Positions 55,584 to 63,683 of a stretch of DNA of 64,000 bases are shown here, in pieces; the stretch's first letter is position 1, and each line of letters starts with the position of its first letter. This DNA is from Labilithrix sp. (GTDB lineage: Bacteria; Myxococcota_A; Polyangia; Polyangiales; Polyangiaceae). The notes under the pieces were generated by a model. The model had not been told where the DNA came from. It did not search any database and worked only from the letters and a program-made list of their open reading frames with translations. A program made the translations under genes and the position numbers. The DNA lies in assembly GCA_019637155.1 (NCBI GenBank), contig JAHBWE010000004.1, positions 465,167 to 529,166 of the forward strand, written 5' to 3'.

Positions 55584-57029
55584 TTACGGAGAGGCGAGCT
55601 TCGCGGCCTTCACGCGGTAGCTCCCCGGCAGCGTCGTGTCGCGCGCGATCGCCTCGAGCTCCGGGCGCGCGCGGGCGAGCACGTCCGGGCGCAGGCGATG
55701 GTCGTGGCCTTTCCAGCCGCAGACCGAGCGGCCGACGAAGCGCTCGAGCGCGGTCGCCGGCGCGCGCTGCGACGACGACGGCGGCGGCGCGGCGGAGCGA
55801 GCGGCGAGCTGTTGCGGCGGCGCGGCCTGCGGCGCGAAGAACGCGCGGTAGATCGGCGACGCGCGGAGGATCGTCTGCTGGCTCTTCGTCACCACGACCT
55901 CGGTGATGGGGTCGGGCCAGATCGTGCTCATCAGGTTGGTGCCGTCCGCGCATGTCTGGTTGAAATCCGGGCACGTCGGCGTGTCGTCGAGCGGGTCGAG
56001 CTCGATCGCGTCGCTCTCGGTCGTGTGCTGGAGGCCGAAGAAGTGGCCGGCCTCGTGGTAGATCGACAAGCCGTCGAAGGACGCGTCGTTCCCGCGGTAG
56101 AGCGCGACCACGAAGGTCGAGGACGCGTTGCCGGTGAGGGACGCGGTGCCGGGCAGCGGCGAGTAGCCCACGAATTCGCCGTCGTAGAGGTTGCTGACGA
56201 GGAGCATGTGGAGCGCTTGCTCCGGCTCGCCCTTCGAGAGGGCCGTCGCTTCGTAGTACCGATCGTCGTCGACGACGGTGTTGAACTTCGCGTCCACCGC
56301 GTGCCACGAGACCTTGCCGCGCGTGATGCCGGTCGACTTCTCGAACGCGCTCCAGAAGACGTCGAGGCGCGCCTTGATCGCGGGGTCCGTCGGCGCGGTC
56401 GTCACGTCGACGAGATGCGAGGTGCTGCTCGCCTCCATCCCGTTGCCCCACACCGTGAGGCCGGGCGGGACGTAGACGTGGAGGTCGAGCACGCCGCCGT
56501 GGAACTTGCCGTCGCTCGTGGTCTGGATGCGCGCGCTCGCGCGGCCGTTCGTGCCGTTGCCGGCGAACGCGATCTTCCATTTGCCGGGCGCGGGGGCGGT
56601 GAGGAGGTCGTTCTGCGGGATCGACGCCGCCGCCGCGCCGCGCGCGCCGAGGCCGAGCTTGGACTTGCTCTTCTTCGGCGTGAAGTCGTCGTGCAGGACC
56701 TCGCCGCTCGGGCTCTCGATCCGCACGACGCCGAGCTCGCCGCCGCCCGCCGACGTGACGGCGACGTTGAAGCCGAGCGCGTTCGGCGGCACGTCGAGGG
56801 TGACGCTCGCGCCGGACGCGACCGCGCCGAGGTCGACCACGACGAGGCCGTTCTTGTTCGGATCGATCTTCGGCTCGGCGTCGTCGTCCTTCGGCTTCGC
56901 CGGTTGGTCGTCGTCGTCGTCGCTGCCTCTGGCCGTTGGCTTCGTCGGACCGTCGCCCGCCGACTCGAACGGCGTGCACGCCGCGAGCACCGAGAACAAC
57001 ACCGCGAGGACCCCACCCGCAACGCGCAT
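55584..57029 (-). CDS. Secreted metzincin-type metalloprotease lipoprotein
   Basis: A 481-residue lipoprotein (lipobox VLAAC). A Asp/Lys/Pro-rich linker precedes a strand-rich N-domain (SVTLDVPPNALGFNVAVTSAG, KWKIAFAGNGTNGRA), then the protease domain. IYHEAGHFFGLQH is the zinc motif H-E-x-x-H-x-x-G-x-x-H, and NLMSTIW provides the Met turn, defining a metzincin-like peptidase. The C-terminal tail (PSSSQRAPATALERFVGR, LARARPELEAIARDTTLPGSYRVKAAKL) is Ala/Arg-rich and helical. The ATG at 57029 starts the signal peptide. Substrate is unknown, probably an extracellular protein. Confidence 0.82.
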   Translation of the reverse strand: MRVAGGVLAVLFSVLAACTPFESAGDGPTKPTARGSDDDDDQPAKPKDDDAEPKIDPNKNGLVVVDLGAVASGASVTLDVPPNALGFNVAVTSAGGGELGVVRIESPSGEVLHDDFTPKKSKSKLGLGARGAAAASIPQNDLLTAPAPGKWKIAFAGNGTNGRASARIQTTSDGKFHGGVLDLHVYVPPGLTVWGNGMEASSTSHLVDVTTAPTDPAIKARLDVFWSAFEKSTGITRGKVSWHAVDAKFNTVVDDDRYYEATALSKGEPEQALHMLLVSNLYDGEFVGYSPLPGTASLTGNASSTFVVALYRGNDASFDGLSIYHEAGHFFGLQHTTESDAIELDPLDDTPTCPDFNQTCADGTNLMSTIWPDPITEVVVTKSQQTILRASPIYRAFFAPQAAPPQQLAARSAAPPPSSSQRAPATALERFVGRSVCGWKGHDHRLRPDVLARARPELEAIARDTTLPGSYRVKAAKLASP

Positions 57030-57143
57030 GGATACATGGCAATTGCAGCGCGCGTGCCCGTGAAAATGACCTGAAATTCGGGATGCGGTGGATCGCGAGG
57101 CGTCCAACTTCGCGCGCGCGCCCACGTCCGCAGGCGGTGTAGG

Positions 57144-57698
57144 TCAACGCGAAGAAGAGCGGAGGGCGAGCGAGCCGCGCGCGAGGGTGGCGGCGAGCAC
57201 GCCGGCCACGATCCCGCCGAGGAGCCCGAGCGCCTCCGCGGCGAAGAGGGCGGTGCAGCGGAGGACCGCGACCGACGCGACGCCGATCACCATCCCGGCG
57301 GCGGTGCTCCATCGGCGCGCGTCGTTCGGGAGGAACGGCGCGAGCGCGAGGCCGAGGAGGCCGCCCGCGGTCCAGCAGGCGCTCGGGTTGGTGCAGCAGT
57401 CCATGCCGGCCGCCATCGACTCGGGCGAGCAGCACGGGCGGAGGATCGTGAGCGGGAGCGCGAGCGTGACGATCCCGGCGACGAAGCCGAGGTACGCACC
57501 GCGGAGGAGGGGATCGCCGCGCCAGTGCGCGAAGAGCCACGCCGTCACCGTGAGCGGGAGCCATACGAGCGCGGGCGCGCCGCCGATCACGATCGCGAGG
57601 ACGGCGACCGGCGCCGCCGTCACGAGCGCGCGCGGGAGCGACGCGCGGAGCCGGCCCCATTCGTAGGCGCGGCGGAGACGTGCGCGCTCAGCGTGCAT
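57144..57698 (-). CDS. Cys-containing polytopic membrane protein of an ECF sigma operon
   Basis: A 184-residue membrane protein with five or six helices after a basic N-terminus (ALVTAAPVAVLAIVIGGAPALVWLPLTVTAWLF, GAYLGFVAGIVTLALPLTIL, WTAGGLLGLALAPFL, AALGLLGGIVAGVLAATLA). A loop between helices carries RPCCSPESMAAGMDCCTNPSAC, five cysteines that suggest metal or redox sensing. It overlaps the ECF sigma gene by 11 bp and probably acts as its anti-sigma or sensor component. Family not recognised. Confidence 0.65.
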   Translation of the reverse strand: MHAERARLRRAYEWGRLRASLPRALVTAAPVAVLAIVIGGAPALVWLPLTVTAWLFAHWRGDPLLRGAYLGFVAGIVTLALPLTILRPCCSPESMAAGMDCCTNPSACWTAGGLLGLALAPFLPNDARRWSTAAGMVIGVASVAVLRCTALFAAEALGLLGGIVAGVLAATLARGSLALRSSSR

Positions 57699-58215
57699 CG
57701 TGCCCTCGCAACAAGAGACGGAGCTTGCCGTACGCGCGCGAGACGCGCTTGCGGACCGTGGGGGCCGGCAGATCGGGGAGCGGCGCGCGTCCGAGGAGGG
57801 CGAGGATCGCGTTCGCGGCCTCGGTGTCGAGCGCGTCGATCGCGAGCTCGATCGATCGCTCGAGCTCGCGGCGCGCGAGGAGCGACTCGGGATCGTCGTC
57901 GTCGACGAGCGCGTCGGGCGGGGGATCGCCGAGCACGAGGCGCGCGTCACGCCGGCGCGCGGCGCGGACCTCGTTCGCGACGACGGCGTAGAACCACGGC
58001 AGGCAGGGACGACCGGGCGTGAACTCGCTCGCGCGGGCGAAGACGTTCATGAGCGCGGACTGGAGCACGTCCTCCGCGCGCGAGGGCGCGACGTGGCGCG
58101 CGACGACGCGCGCGGCGCGGGGGCGGAGCCCGGCGTAGAGCGGATCGAAGGCGGAGCGGTCGCCGCGTGCGAGGCGCGCCATCCACTCGTCGAGCTCCGC
58201 CTCGCGCGCCGTCAC
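57688..58215 (-). CDS. ECF-type RNA polymerase sigma factor
   Basis: A 175-residue extracytoplasmic-function sigma factor. Region 2 reads RGDRSAFDPLYAGLRPRAARVVARHV then AEDVLQSALMNVFARASEFTP, followed by PWFYAVVANEVRAARRRDAR. Region 4 is short (LPDLPAPTVRKRVSRAYGKLRLLL), lacking part of the usual helix-turn-helix, so promoter recognition may be unusual. The start is a GTG at 58215. It stands between a Cys-rich small membrane protein (6 bp upstream) and a Cys-containing polytopic protein, with which it overlaps. Confidence 0.8.
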   Translation of the reverse strand: MTAREAELDEWMARLARGDRSAFDPLYAGLRPRAARVVARHVAPSRAEDVLQSALMNVFARASEFTPGRPCLPWFYAVVANEVRAARRRDARLVLGDPPPDALVDDDDPESLLARRELERSIELAIDALDTEAANAILALLGRAPLPDLPAPTVRKRVSRAYGKLRLLLRGHDAR

Positions 58216-58221
58216 GGGTCG

Positions 58222-58419
58222 CTACTTCGCGGCGGTCGCGTCGTGCCCTTTGCAGCAGGGCGAGCCGGGGTAACAGCAAGGCGAGCCCGCGTAGCAGCAC
58301 GAGTCGGAGGAGTAGCGCTCGTACGCGGCGATCCCGCCGACGGCCCCGACCGCGAGCGCGACCGAGAGGACGGAGAAGAGCTTGGGAGAGCGGCCTTTGA
58401 GGCGAGCAAGCATCGTCAT
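58222..58419 (-). CDS. Small membrane protein with three CC clusters
   Basis: A 65-residue protein with one transmembrane helix (LFSVLSVALAVGAVGGIAAYE, about 14-34) and a C-terminal tail with three double cysteines, at 41-42, 48-49 and 55-56, in near-heptad repeats of CCYAGSP, CCYPGSP and CCKGHD. Such clusters suit binding of soft metals such as copper. Start at 58419 or 58413. It heads the operon with the ECF sigma factor. Confidence 0.65.
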   Translation of the reverse strand: MTMLARLKGRSPKLFSVLSVALAVGAVGGIAAYERYSSDSCCYAGSPCCYPGSPCCKGHDATAAK

Positions 58420-58436
58420 GCCTCGTACTAGCGCGG

Positions 58437-58453
58437 CGTAACGAAACGTGACC
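58437..58453. promoter_or_regulatory. Candidate degenerate CGTTACC half-sites
   Basis: Between the two divergent operons lies CGTAACG-AAA-CGTGACC. Each half differs by one base from the CGTTACC unit found as a perfect palindrome at 61749-61763, but the halves point outward. It may be an autoregulatory site for the NtrC-type regulator, or chance. Confidence 0.3.
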
Positions 58454-58494
58454 ATTTTTCCATCGCGGGGCCGAAAAACCACGGTATCCGGCGC

Positions 58495-58510
58495 TGGCGC
58501 GGGCCTTGAA
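58495..58510 (+). promoter_or_regulatory. Weak candidate sigma-54 (-24/-12) promoter
   Basis: TGGCGCGGGCCTTGAA matches the -24/-12 pattern TGGCACG-N4-TTGCA at most positions, but the -12 element has GA instead of GC. It lies 24 bp before the response-regulator start. Confidence 0.25.
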
Positions 58511-58533
58511 AGGGGGAGAAGATCGGAGAAGCC

Positions 58534-59865
58534 ATGCGTGTCCTCGTCGTCGATGACGACAAGTCCATCCGGCGTACGCTGGAGAAGTTCCTCCAGGGGG
58601 AAGGCTACGAGGTCGCGACCGCGGCCGACGGCGGCGCCGCGGTCGCGTCGTTCCGCGATGCCGACGTCGTCCTCCTCGACCTCGGGCTCCCGGGCAAGGA
58701 TGGCTTCGAGGTGCTGACCGAGATCCAGAAGGCCGACGACGCGCCGCCGGTCGTCGTCGTCACCGCGCGCGACGACATGCAGTCGACCGTGCGCGCGGTG
58801 CAGCTCGGGGCCTTCGAGTACCTCGTCAAGCCGATCGACATCGACCTCGTGAAGCTCGTCGTCGCGCGGGCGGCGGAGGCGCGGGAGACCTCGCGCCGGC
58901 TCGCGCGCAGCACCACCGCGGAGGACGCGGCCCTCGCGCCGGACGGCGCCATCCTCGGGCGCAGCCCGCAGATGCGTGAGGTATACAAGCAGATCGGGGC
59001 CGTCTCGCGCAGCCGCGCCACCGTCCTCGTCTCCGGCGAGTCCGGGACCGGGAAGGAGCTCGTCGCGAAGGCGGTCCACGCCGCGAGCTCGCCCGACGCG
59101 CCGTTCGTGGGCGTCAACTGCACGTCGTTCGCGAGCGGCGTGCTCGAGTCGGAGCTCTTCGGGCACGTCCGCGGCGCGTACACCGGCGCGAGCGGCGATC
59201 GCGTGGGGCGCTTCGAGGCGGCCGGCGCGGGGACGCTGTTCCTCGACGAGATCGCGGAGATCCCGCTCGACCTGCAGGCGAAGCTCCTCCGGGTGCTGCA
59301 GGAGAAGAGCTTCGAGCGGGTGGGGGACTCGCGGCCGATCGCGCTCAAGGCCCGCATCATCGCGGCGACGCACCGCGACCTCGGCGCGATGGTGAAGAGC
59401 GGCGCCTTCCGCGAGGACCTCTACTACCGGCTCCAGGTCGTCGAGATCCGCCTGCCGCCGTTGCGCGAGCGGCCCGACGACGTCCCGCTCCTCGTGGAGG
59501 GGCTCGTCGCCAAGATCAACCGCGACGTGAACCGCGCCGTGCGCATCGTGACGCCGGAGGCGATGGAGGCGCTGCGGCGCTACGCGTGGCCCGGCAACGT
59601 GCGCGAGCTCGAGAACACGCTCACGCGCGCGATCGTCCTCGCGAAGGGCGACGCGATCGACGGCACCGTCCTCGCGGGGCTGGGGTCGGCGAGCGCGCTG
59701 CCGGCGGAGGGCGACATGCTCCCGCTCCGCGAGATCGAGCGGCGCCACATCGACTTCGTGCTGCAGAAGACCGACTGGAACAAGCGACGCGCCTGCGCCG
59801 TGCTCGAGATCAGCCGGCCGACGCTCGATCGGAAGATCGAGGAGTACGGCCTCAAGAAGCCATGA
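58534..59865 (+). CDS. NtrC-family sigma-54-dependent response regulator
   Basis: A 443-residue response regulator. The receiver domain (1-120) has VLVVDDDKSIRRTLEKF, the phospho-acceptor in DVVLLDLGLPG, VVVVTARDD and YLVKPID. The AAA+ domain follows: VLVSGESGTGKELVAKAV is Walker A, ESELFGHVRGAYTGA has the GAYTGA variant of the sigma-54 loop, and GTLFLDEIAEIPL is Walker B. The C-terminal Fis-like helix-turn-helix ends in NKRRACAVLEISRPTLDRKIEEYGL. It overlaps the histidine kinase start as ATGA, so the two are a cognate pair. Probable target: the ABC exporter operon just downstream. Confidence 0.95.
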   Translation: MRVLVVDDDKSIRRTLEKFLQGEGYEVATAADGGAAVASFRDADVVLLDLGLPGKDGFEVLTEIQKADDAPPVVVVTARDDMQSTVRAVQLGAFEYLVKPIDIDLVKLVVARAAEARETSRRLARSTTAEDAALAPDGAILGRSPQMREVYKQIGAVSRSRATVLVSGESGTGKELVAKAVHAASSPDAPFVGVNCTSFASGVLESELFGHVRGAYTGASGDRVGRFEAAGAGTLFLDEIAEIPLDLQAKLLRVLQEKSFERVGDSRPIALKARIIAATHRDLGAMVKSGAFREDLYYRLQVVEIRLPPLRERPDDVPLLVEGLVAKINRDVNRAVRIVTPEAMEALRRYAWPGNVRELENTLTRAIVLAKGDAIDGTVLAGLGSASALPAEGDMLPLREIERRHIDFVLQKTDWNKRRACAVLEISRPTLDRKIEEYGLKKP

Positions 59866-61745
59866 TCGGCGTCCTCTTCTGCGTCATGGCGGCGCTCGGC
59901 GTCGCGTTCTCGCTCGCGTTGATCCGCGCCGATCCGCGCCGCTGGGACAACCGCGTCTTCGGCGCGATGGGGCTCCTCGACTCCGCCGCGAGCGCGTACC
60001 GCGGCGTCACCCTCCTCGGCGGGGGCGACCTCGCGGAGAGAGAGGTGCTCATCGTCTGCGGCGCGCTCGCGATCCCGCTCGGGTGGGGGTCGATCGAGTT
60101 CGCGTACTCGTTCCCGTTCAGCCGCCCCGCGCCGATGAAGCTCCGCGTCCCGGTCGGGCTCGCGACGGTGGCGTCGCTCTTCGTCGCGCTCAACCCCGCC
60201 ACGCGCGAGCTCACGAAGTACGCGAACTACTACTACTACACGCCCGCGTTCGTCGTGATGACGGCGCTCCTCGTGCGGAGCCTCCGCACCGCGAAGACCG
60301 ACGTCGTCGCGCTCCGCCTCCTCGCCGCCGCGCTCTTCGTGCGCTGGGCGTTCGCGATCGTCGTCTACGGGCCGGTCTACGACCTGTACCCCGAGGCGTT
60401 CCCCACCTGGATCGTGCTCGAGAGCACCGCCGGCGTCGTGATCAGCTACCTGCTCATCACGCTCGCGATCCTGAAGAGCCAGCTCTTCTCCGTGCGCGGG
60501 TTCGCGGCGGATCTCATCGGGCTCGTCGGCGTGGGCGTCCTCGTCGTCGCGTCCTCCGCCGTCGCGGTCGAGTGCGCGCTCCGCCTCGCGACGGGCCCGT
60601 CCGCGCTCCGCGCCGCGCTCGTGCTCGCGTCGCTCATCCCGCTCACCGCGCTCGTGGTGTCGCGCGGCGCGATCGAGCGCGCGGTGGCGCGCAACGTCGA
60701 CCCACGCCGCGTGAGGCGTGAGCGCGTGCTCGAGCGCGCGCTCGGCTCGACCGAGGCGGAGCCGGACGCGATGCTGAAGGTGATCCGCGAGGCGCTCGCC
60801 GACCTCGGCGCGACGGAGACGAGGTTCGTGCCGGTGAAGGAGCTCCCGCCGTCGCTCCTCGCGCGCTTCGCGGAGACGAAGCGGGTGCAGCTCACGCGCG
60901 CGGAGGCGCCGGAGCTCGACGCCGATCTCACCGTCCTCGTCCGCTCCGGCGACACCGTGCACGGCGCGCTCGCCGTCCGCGGCGACGAGATCGAGCGCGA
61001 CACGGTGATGGCGGCGACCACCCTCGCCGACCGCTTCGCGCTGCGCCTCGACGCCTTCGCGCTGTTCACCGAGCTCGAGGCGAGCCGCAAGCTCGCGACG
61101 CTCGGCTCCTTCGCGGCCGCGATCGCGCACGACATCCGGACCCCGCTCACGAGCGTGAAGATGAACGTCCAGATCCTGCGCAAGAAGGCGCGCCTGCCCG
61201 CGGACGACATGGAGTACTTCGACATCGCGCTCGAGGAGCTCGATCGCCTCGCCGCCGACGTGAACGAGCTCCTCGACTTCGCGAAGCCGGCGCGCGTCGA
61301 GCAGAGCGTCGTCGATCTCCGCGCGCTCGTCGCCGACGCCGCGCGCGCGACGCAGCCCGCGTTCGGCGAGCGGCGCCTCTCGCTCGACGTCCGGCACGGC
61401 GAGCACGCGCCGCTCGCGCGCGGCGACGCGCTCCGCCTCCGGCAGGTGATCGAGAACCTCGTCACCAACGCGGCCGCGGCGTCGCCGGAGGGCGCGCGGG
61501 TGGAGATCCGGACGCGGCGCGAAGACGACGGACGCGTCGCGCTCGAGGTCGCCGACGAAGGGAAGGGGATCGCGCCGGAGGACCTGCCGCGCATCTTCGA
61601 GCCGTTCTACACGACGCGCCCCGACGGCACCGGCCTCGGCCTCGCGATCTGCGACAAGCTCGTTCGCGCGCACGGCGGCGAGATCAGGGTCGACGCCGCG
61701 CCGGGCAGAGGCGCGACGTTCACGGTGCTCCTGCCCGCGGCCTGA
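59862..61745 (+). CDS. Membrane sensor histidine kinase
   Basis: A 627-residue sensor kinase. The first 270 residues hold seven or more hydrophobic helices without a clear periplasmic domain, suggesting intramembrane sensing. A GAF-like linker follows (about 300-405). The H-box FAAAIAHDIRTPLTSVKMNVQIL holds the phospho-His. The ATPase domain has QVIENLVTNAAAASPEG (N box), VADEGKGIAPEDLPRIFEPFYTT (G1/F boxes) and GTGLGLAICDKL (G2). It is the partner of the NtrC-type regulator, whose stop overlaps its start. The signal is unknown; envelope stress or a transported compound would suit the exporter downstream. Confidence 0.93.
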   Translation: MIGVLFCVMAALGVAFSLALIRADPRRWDNRVFGAMGLLDSAASAYRGVTLLGGGDLAEREVLIVCGALAIPLGWGSIEFAYSFPFSRPAPMKLRVPVGLATVASLFVALNPATRELTKYANYYYYTPAFVVMTALLVRSLRTAKTDVVALRLLAAALFVRWAFAIVVYGPVYDLYPEAFPTWIVLESTAGVVISYLLITLAILKSQLFSVRGFAADLIGLVGVGVLVVASSAVAVECALRLATGPSALRAALVLASLIPLTALVVSRGAIERAVARNVDPRRVRRERVLERALGSTEAEPDAMLKVIREALADLGATETRFVPVKELPPSLLARFAETKRVQLTRAEAPELDADLTVLVRSGDTVHGALAVRGDEIERDTVMAATTLADRFALRLDAFALFTELEASRKLATLGSFAAAIAHDIRTPLTSVKMNVQILRKKARLPADDMEYFDIALEELDRLAADVNELLDFAKPARVEQSVVDLRALVADAARATQPAFGERRLSLDVRHGEHAPLARGDALRLRQVIENLVTNAAAASPEGARVEIRTRREDDGRVALEVADEGKGIAPEDLPRIFEPFYTTRPDGTGLGLAICDKLVRAHGGEIRVDAAPGRGATFTVLLPAA

Positions 61746-61748
61746 TTT

Positions 61749-61773
61749 CGTTACCGGGTAACGGATCGTTACC
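61749..61773. promoter_or_regulatory. Candidate enhancer-binding palindrome
   Basis: CGTTACC-G-GGTAACG is a perfect 7-bp inverted repeat, followed 3 bp later by a third CGTTACC half-site. It lies just after the kinase stop and about 55-90 bp upstream of the -24/-12-like element at 61827, as expected for a sigma-54 activator site. Confidence 0.55.
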
Positions 61774-61826
61774 GTCCAGCGACGTCGGGCGCGTGGAATC
61801 GTCGAGGTTTCGGCCCGTCGCGGGGA

Positions 61827-61841
61827 GGCATGCTCCCTGCT
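61827..61841 (+). promoter_or_regulatory. Candidate sigma-54 promoter of the ABC exporter operon
   Basis: GGCATGCTCCCTGCT keeps the invariant GG and GC exactly 10 bp apart and matches GGCACG-N4-TTGCT at most positions. Transcription would begin near 61851, just before the ATG at 61854, which would then be nearly leaderless and rule out the ATG at 61830. Confidence 0.35.
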
Positions 61842-62969
61842 CCAGCTCGGAGCATGTGGCGCTTCGCACGGCAGATCCTGCTCCACGACCGGTTCAAGTT
61901 CGCGGTGGCGACGGCGGGCGTGTCGATCAGCGTGCTGCTCGTCATCGTCCAGATCGGGCTCTACCTTGGGTTCATGGGCAACGCGTCGGCGCTCATCGAT
62001 CACGCCGACGCCGACGTCTGGGTCGCGGCGGAGGCGACCGACGCGTTCGACTTCGCGTCGCCGATCGACGAGCGCGTCGTGTACCGCGTCGCGGAGGTGC
62101 CTGGTGTCGCGAAGACGGAGAAGGTGATCCTCGCGTTCGGTCAGATCCGCGGGGCGGAGGGGAACGCGGAGGGCGTCGAGGTGATCGGGATCGAGCCGAG
62201 CGCGACGATGCTCCGTCCGTGGAACGTCGTCGAGGGCTCCGTCCTCGCGCGCCCGGACGGCATCGTCGTCGACGAGACCGAGTACGCGAAGCTCCAGATC
62301 GACGCGCTCGATCAGCGCCGCGAGATCTCCGGCTCACGCGCGCGGGTGGACGGCCTCACGCACGGCATTCGGAGCTTCACGACGTCGCCCTACGTCTGGA
62401 CGAACCTCGCCGCCGCGCGCTCGTTCACGCGCCTCGACGAGACGCAGCTCACCTACGTCCTCGTGAAGGCGGAGCCGGGCGTCGACGCGCGCGAGCTCGC
62501 CGCCCGCATCGGGAAGATCCCGCACGTCGAGGCGTACACGAAGGCGGAGCTCTCGGCGCGTACGCAGGGCTACTGGTCGTCGCGCACCGGCGTCGGCGCG
62601 GGCTTCTTCACCACCGCCGTCATCGGCGTGATCGTCGGCGTCGTCGTCGTGGGGCAGATCCTCTATTCGAGCACGCTCGAGCACATCAAGGAGTACGGCA
62701 CGCTCAAGGCGATGGGCGCAGCGAACGGCGAGGTCGTCCGCGTCATCGTCTATCAGGCGCTCATGACCGCGGCGGCGGGCTTCGCCGTCGGAGGCACCCT
62801 CGCGCTGGTCGCGCGCGCGGTGATGAACGAGGCGAACCTCTCCGTCGCGATCACGCCGAGCCTCCTGGCCGCGACCGCGGCGCTCACCGTGATGATGTGC
62901 TCCGGCTCGTCGCTCCTCTCCATCACGAAGGTGCTCCGCCTCGATCCGGCGAGCGTCTTCAAGGCCTAG
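61830..62969 (+). CDS. ABC exporter permease, DevC/FtsX-like
   Basis: A 379-residue permease of the DevC type (FtsX/MacB-like fold) with four transmembrane helices: FAVATAGVSISVLLVIVQIGLYLGF near the N-terminus, and three at the C-terminus (FFTTAVIGVIVGVVVVGQILY, MTAAAGFAVGGTLALVAR, LLAATAALTVMMCS). A large periplasmic domain separates them. EHIKEYGTLKAMGA is the typical coupling helix. DevC works with DevA ATPase and DevB adaptor to export lipids or other compounds. An alternative start at 61854 (MWRFAR) fits the family N-terminus as well and may be correct. Confidence 0.9.
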   Translation: MLPAPARSMWRFARQILLHDRFKFAVATAGVSISVLLVIVQIGLYLGFMGNASALIDHADADVWVAAEATDAFDFASPIDERVVYRVAEVPGVAKTEKVILAFGQIRGAEGNAEGVEVIGIEPSATMLRPWNVVEGSVLARPDGIVVDETEYAKLQIDALDQRREISGSRARVDGLTHGIRSFTTSPYVWTNLAAARSFTRLDETQLTYVLVKAEPGVDARELAARIGKIPHVEAYTKAELSARTQGYWSSRTGVGAGFFTTAVIGVIVGVVVVGQILYSSTLEHIKEYGTLKAMGAANGEVVRVIVYQALMTAAAGFAVGGTLALVARAVMNEANLSVAITPSLLAATAALTVMMCSGSSLLSITKVLRLDPASVFKA

Positions 62970-62977
62970 GTGAAGTC

Positions 62978-63670
62978 ATGAACCCCATCGTCGAGCTCGT
63001 GAACATCGAGAAGGTCTACGGCGCGGACGAGACGCGCGTCACGGCGCTCACCGGCGCGTCGCTGAAGGTGCGGCCCGGCGAGGTCGTCCTGATCGAGGGC
63101 CCGTCGGGCTCCGGCAAGACGACGTTGATCTCGATCCTCGGCCTGCTCCTCCGCCCGACCGCGGGGCAGGTCGTCATCGGCGATCGCAACGCCGCCGCGC
63201 TCCCCGAGCGCGAGCTCCCCGCCATCCGCGCGAAGACGTTCGGCTTCGTGTTCCAGGGCTTCAACCTGTTCCCCGCCCTCTCCGCGGAGGACAACGTCGT
63301 CCTCGCGCTGAAGATGAAGGCGCCGCGCTTCCCCGATCCGGTCCGCGAGGCGCGGCGTCTCCTCGACGCGGTCGGCCTCGCCGATCGCCGCCATCACCTG
63401 CCGGCCGATCTCTCCGGCGGCCAGAAGCAGCGCGTCGCGATCGCGCGCGCGCTCGCGGGCAGCCCGCCGGTGGTGATCGGCGACGAGCCCACCGCGGCGC
63501 TCGACACGAAGACGGCGCTCGGCGTGATGGAGCTCTTTCGCCGGCTCGCGTCGGAGGAGCGGCGCGCGGTCGTGGTCGTGACGCACGACCCGCGCCTCGA
63601 GCGCTTCGCGGATCGGATCGTGCGAGTCGAAGACGGAAACGTGCGGGCGGACGAGCTCGCGGCGGCGTGA
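62978..63670 (+). CDS. ABC exporter ATPase, DevA/LolD-like
   Basis: A 230-residue ATP-binding subunit of the MacB/LolD/DevA group. VVLIEGPSGSGKTTLISILGLLLRPTAG is Walker A, FGFVFQGFNLFPALSAEDNV the Q loop, DLSGGQKQRVAIARAL the signature motif, and VVIGDEPTAALDTKTA Walker B with the catalytic Glu. VVVVTHDPRL is the H loop. It is expected to power the permease encoded 8 bp upstream. A RBS-like GGTGAAG precedes the ATG at 62978. Confidence 0.94.
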   Translation: MNPIVELVNIEKVYGADETRVTALTGASLKVRPGEVVLIEGPSGSGKTTLISILGLLLRPTAGQVVIGDRNAAALPERELPAIRAKTFGFVFQGFNLFPALSAEDNVVLALKMKAPRFPDPVREARRLLDAVGLADRRHHLPADLSGGQKQRVAIARALAGSPPVVIGDEPTAALDTKTALGVMELFRRLASEERRAVVVVTHDPRLERFADRIVRVEDGNVRADELAAA

Positions 63671-63683
63671 GGAGGAGGACGAG

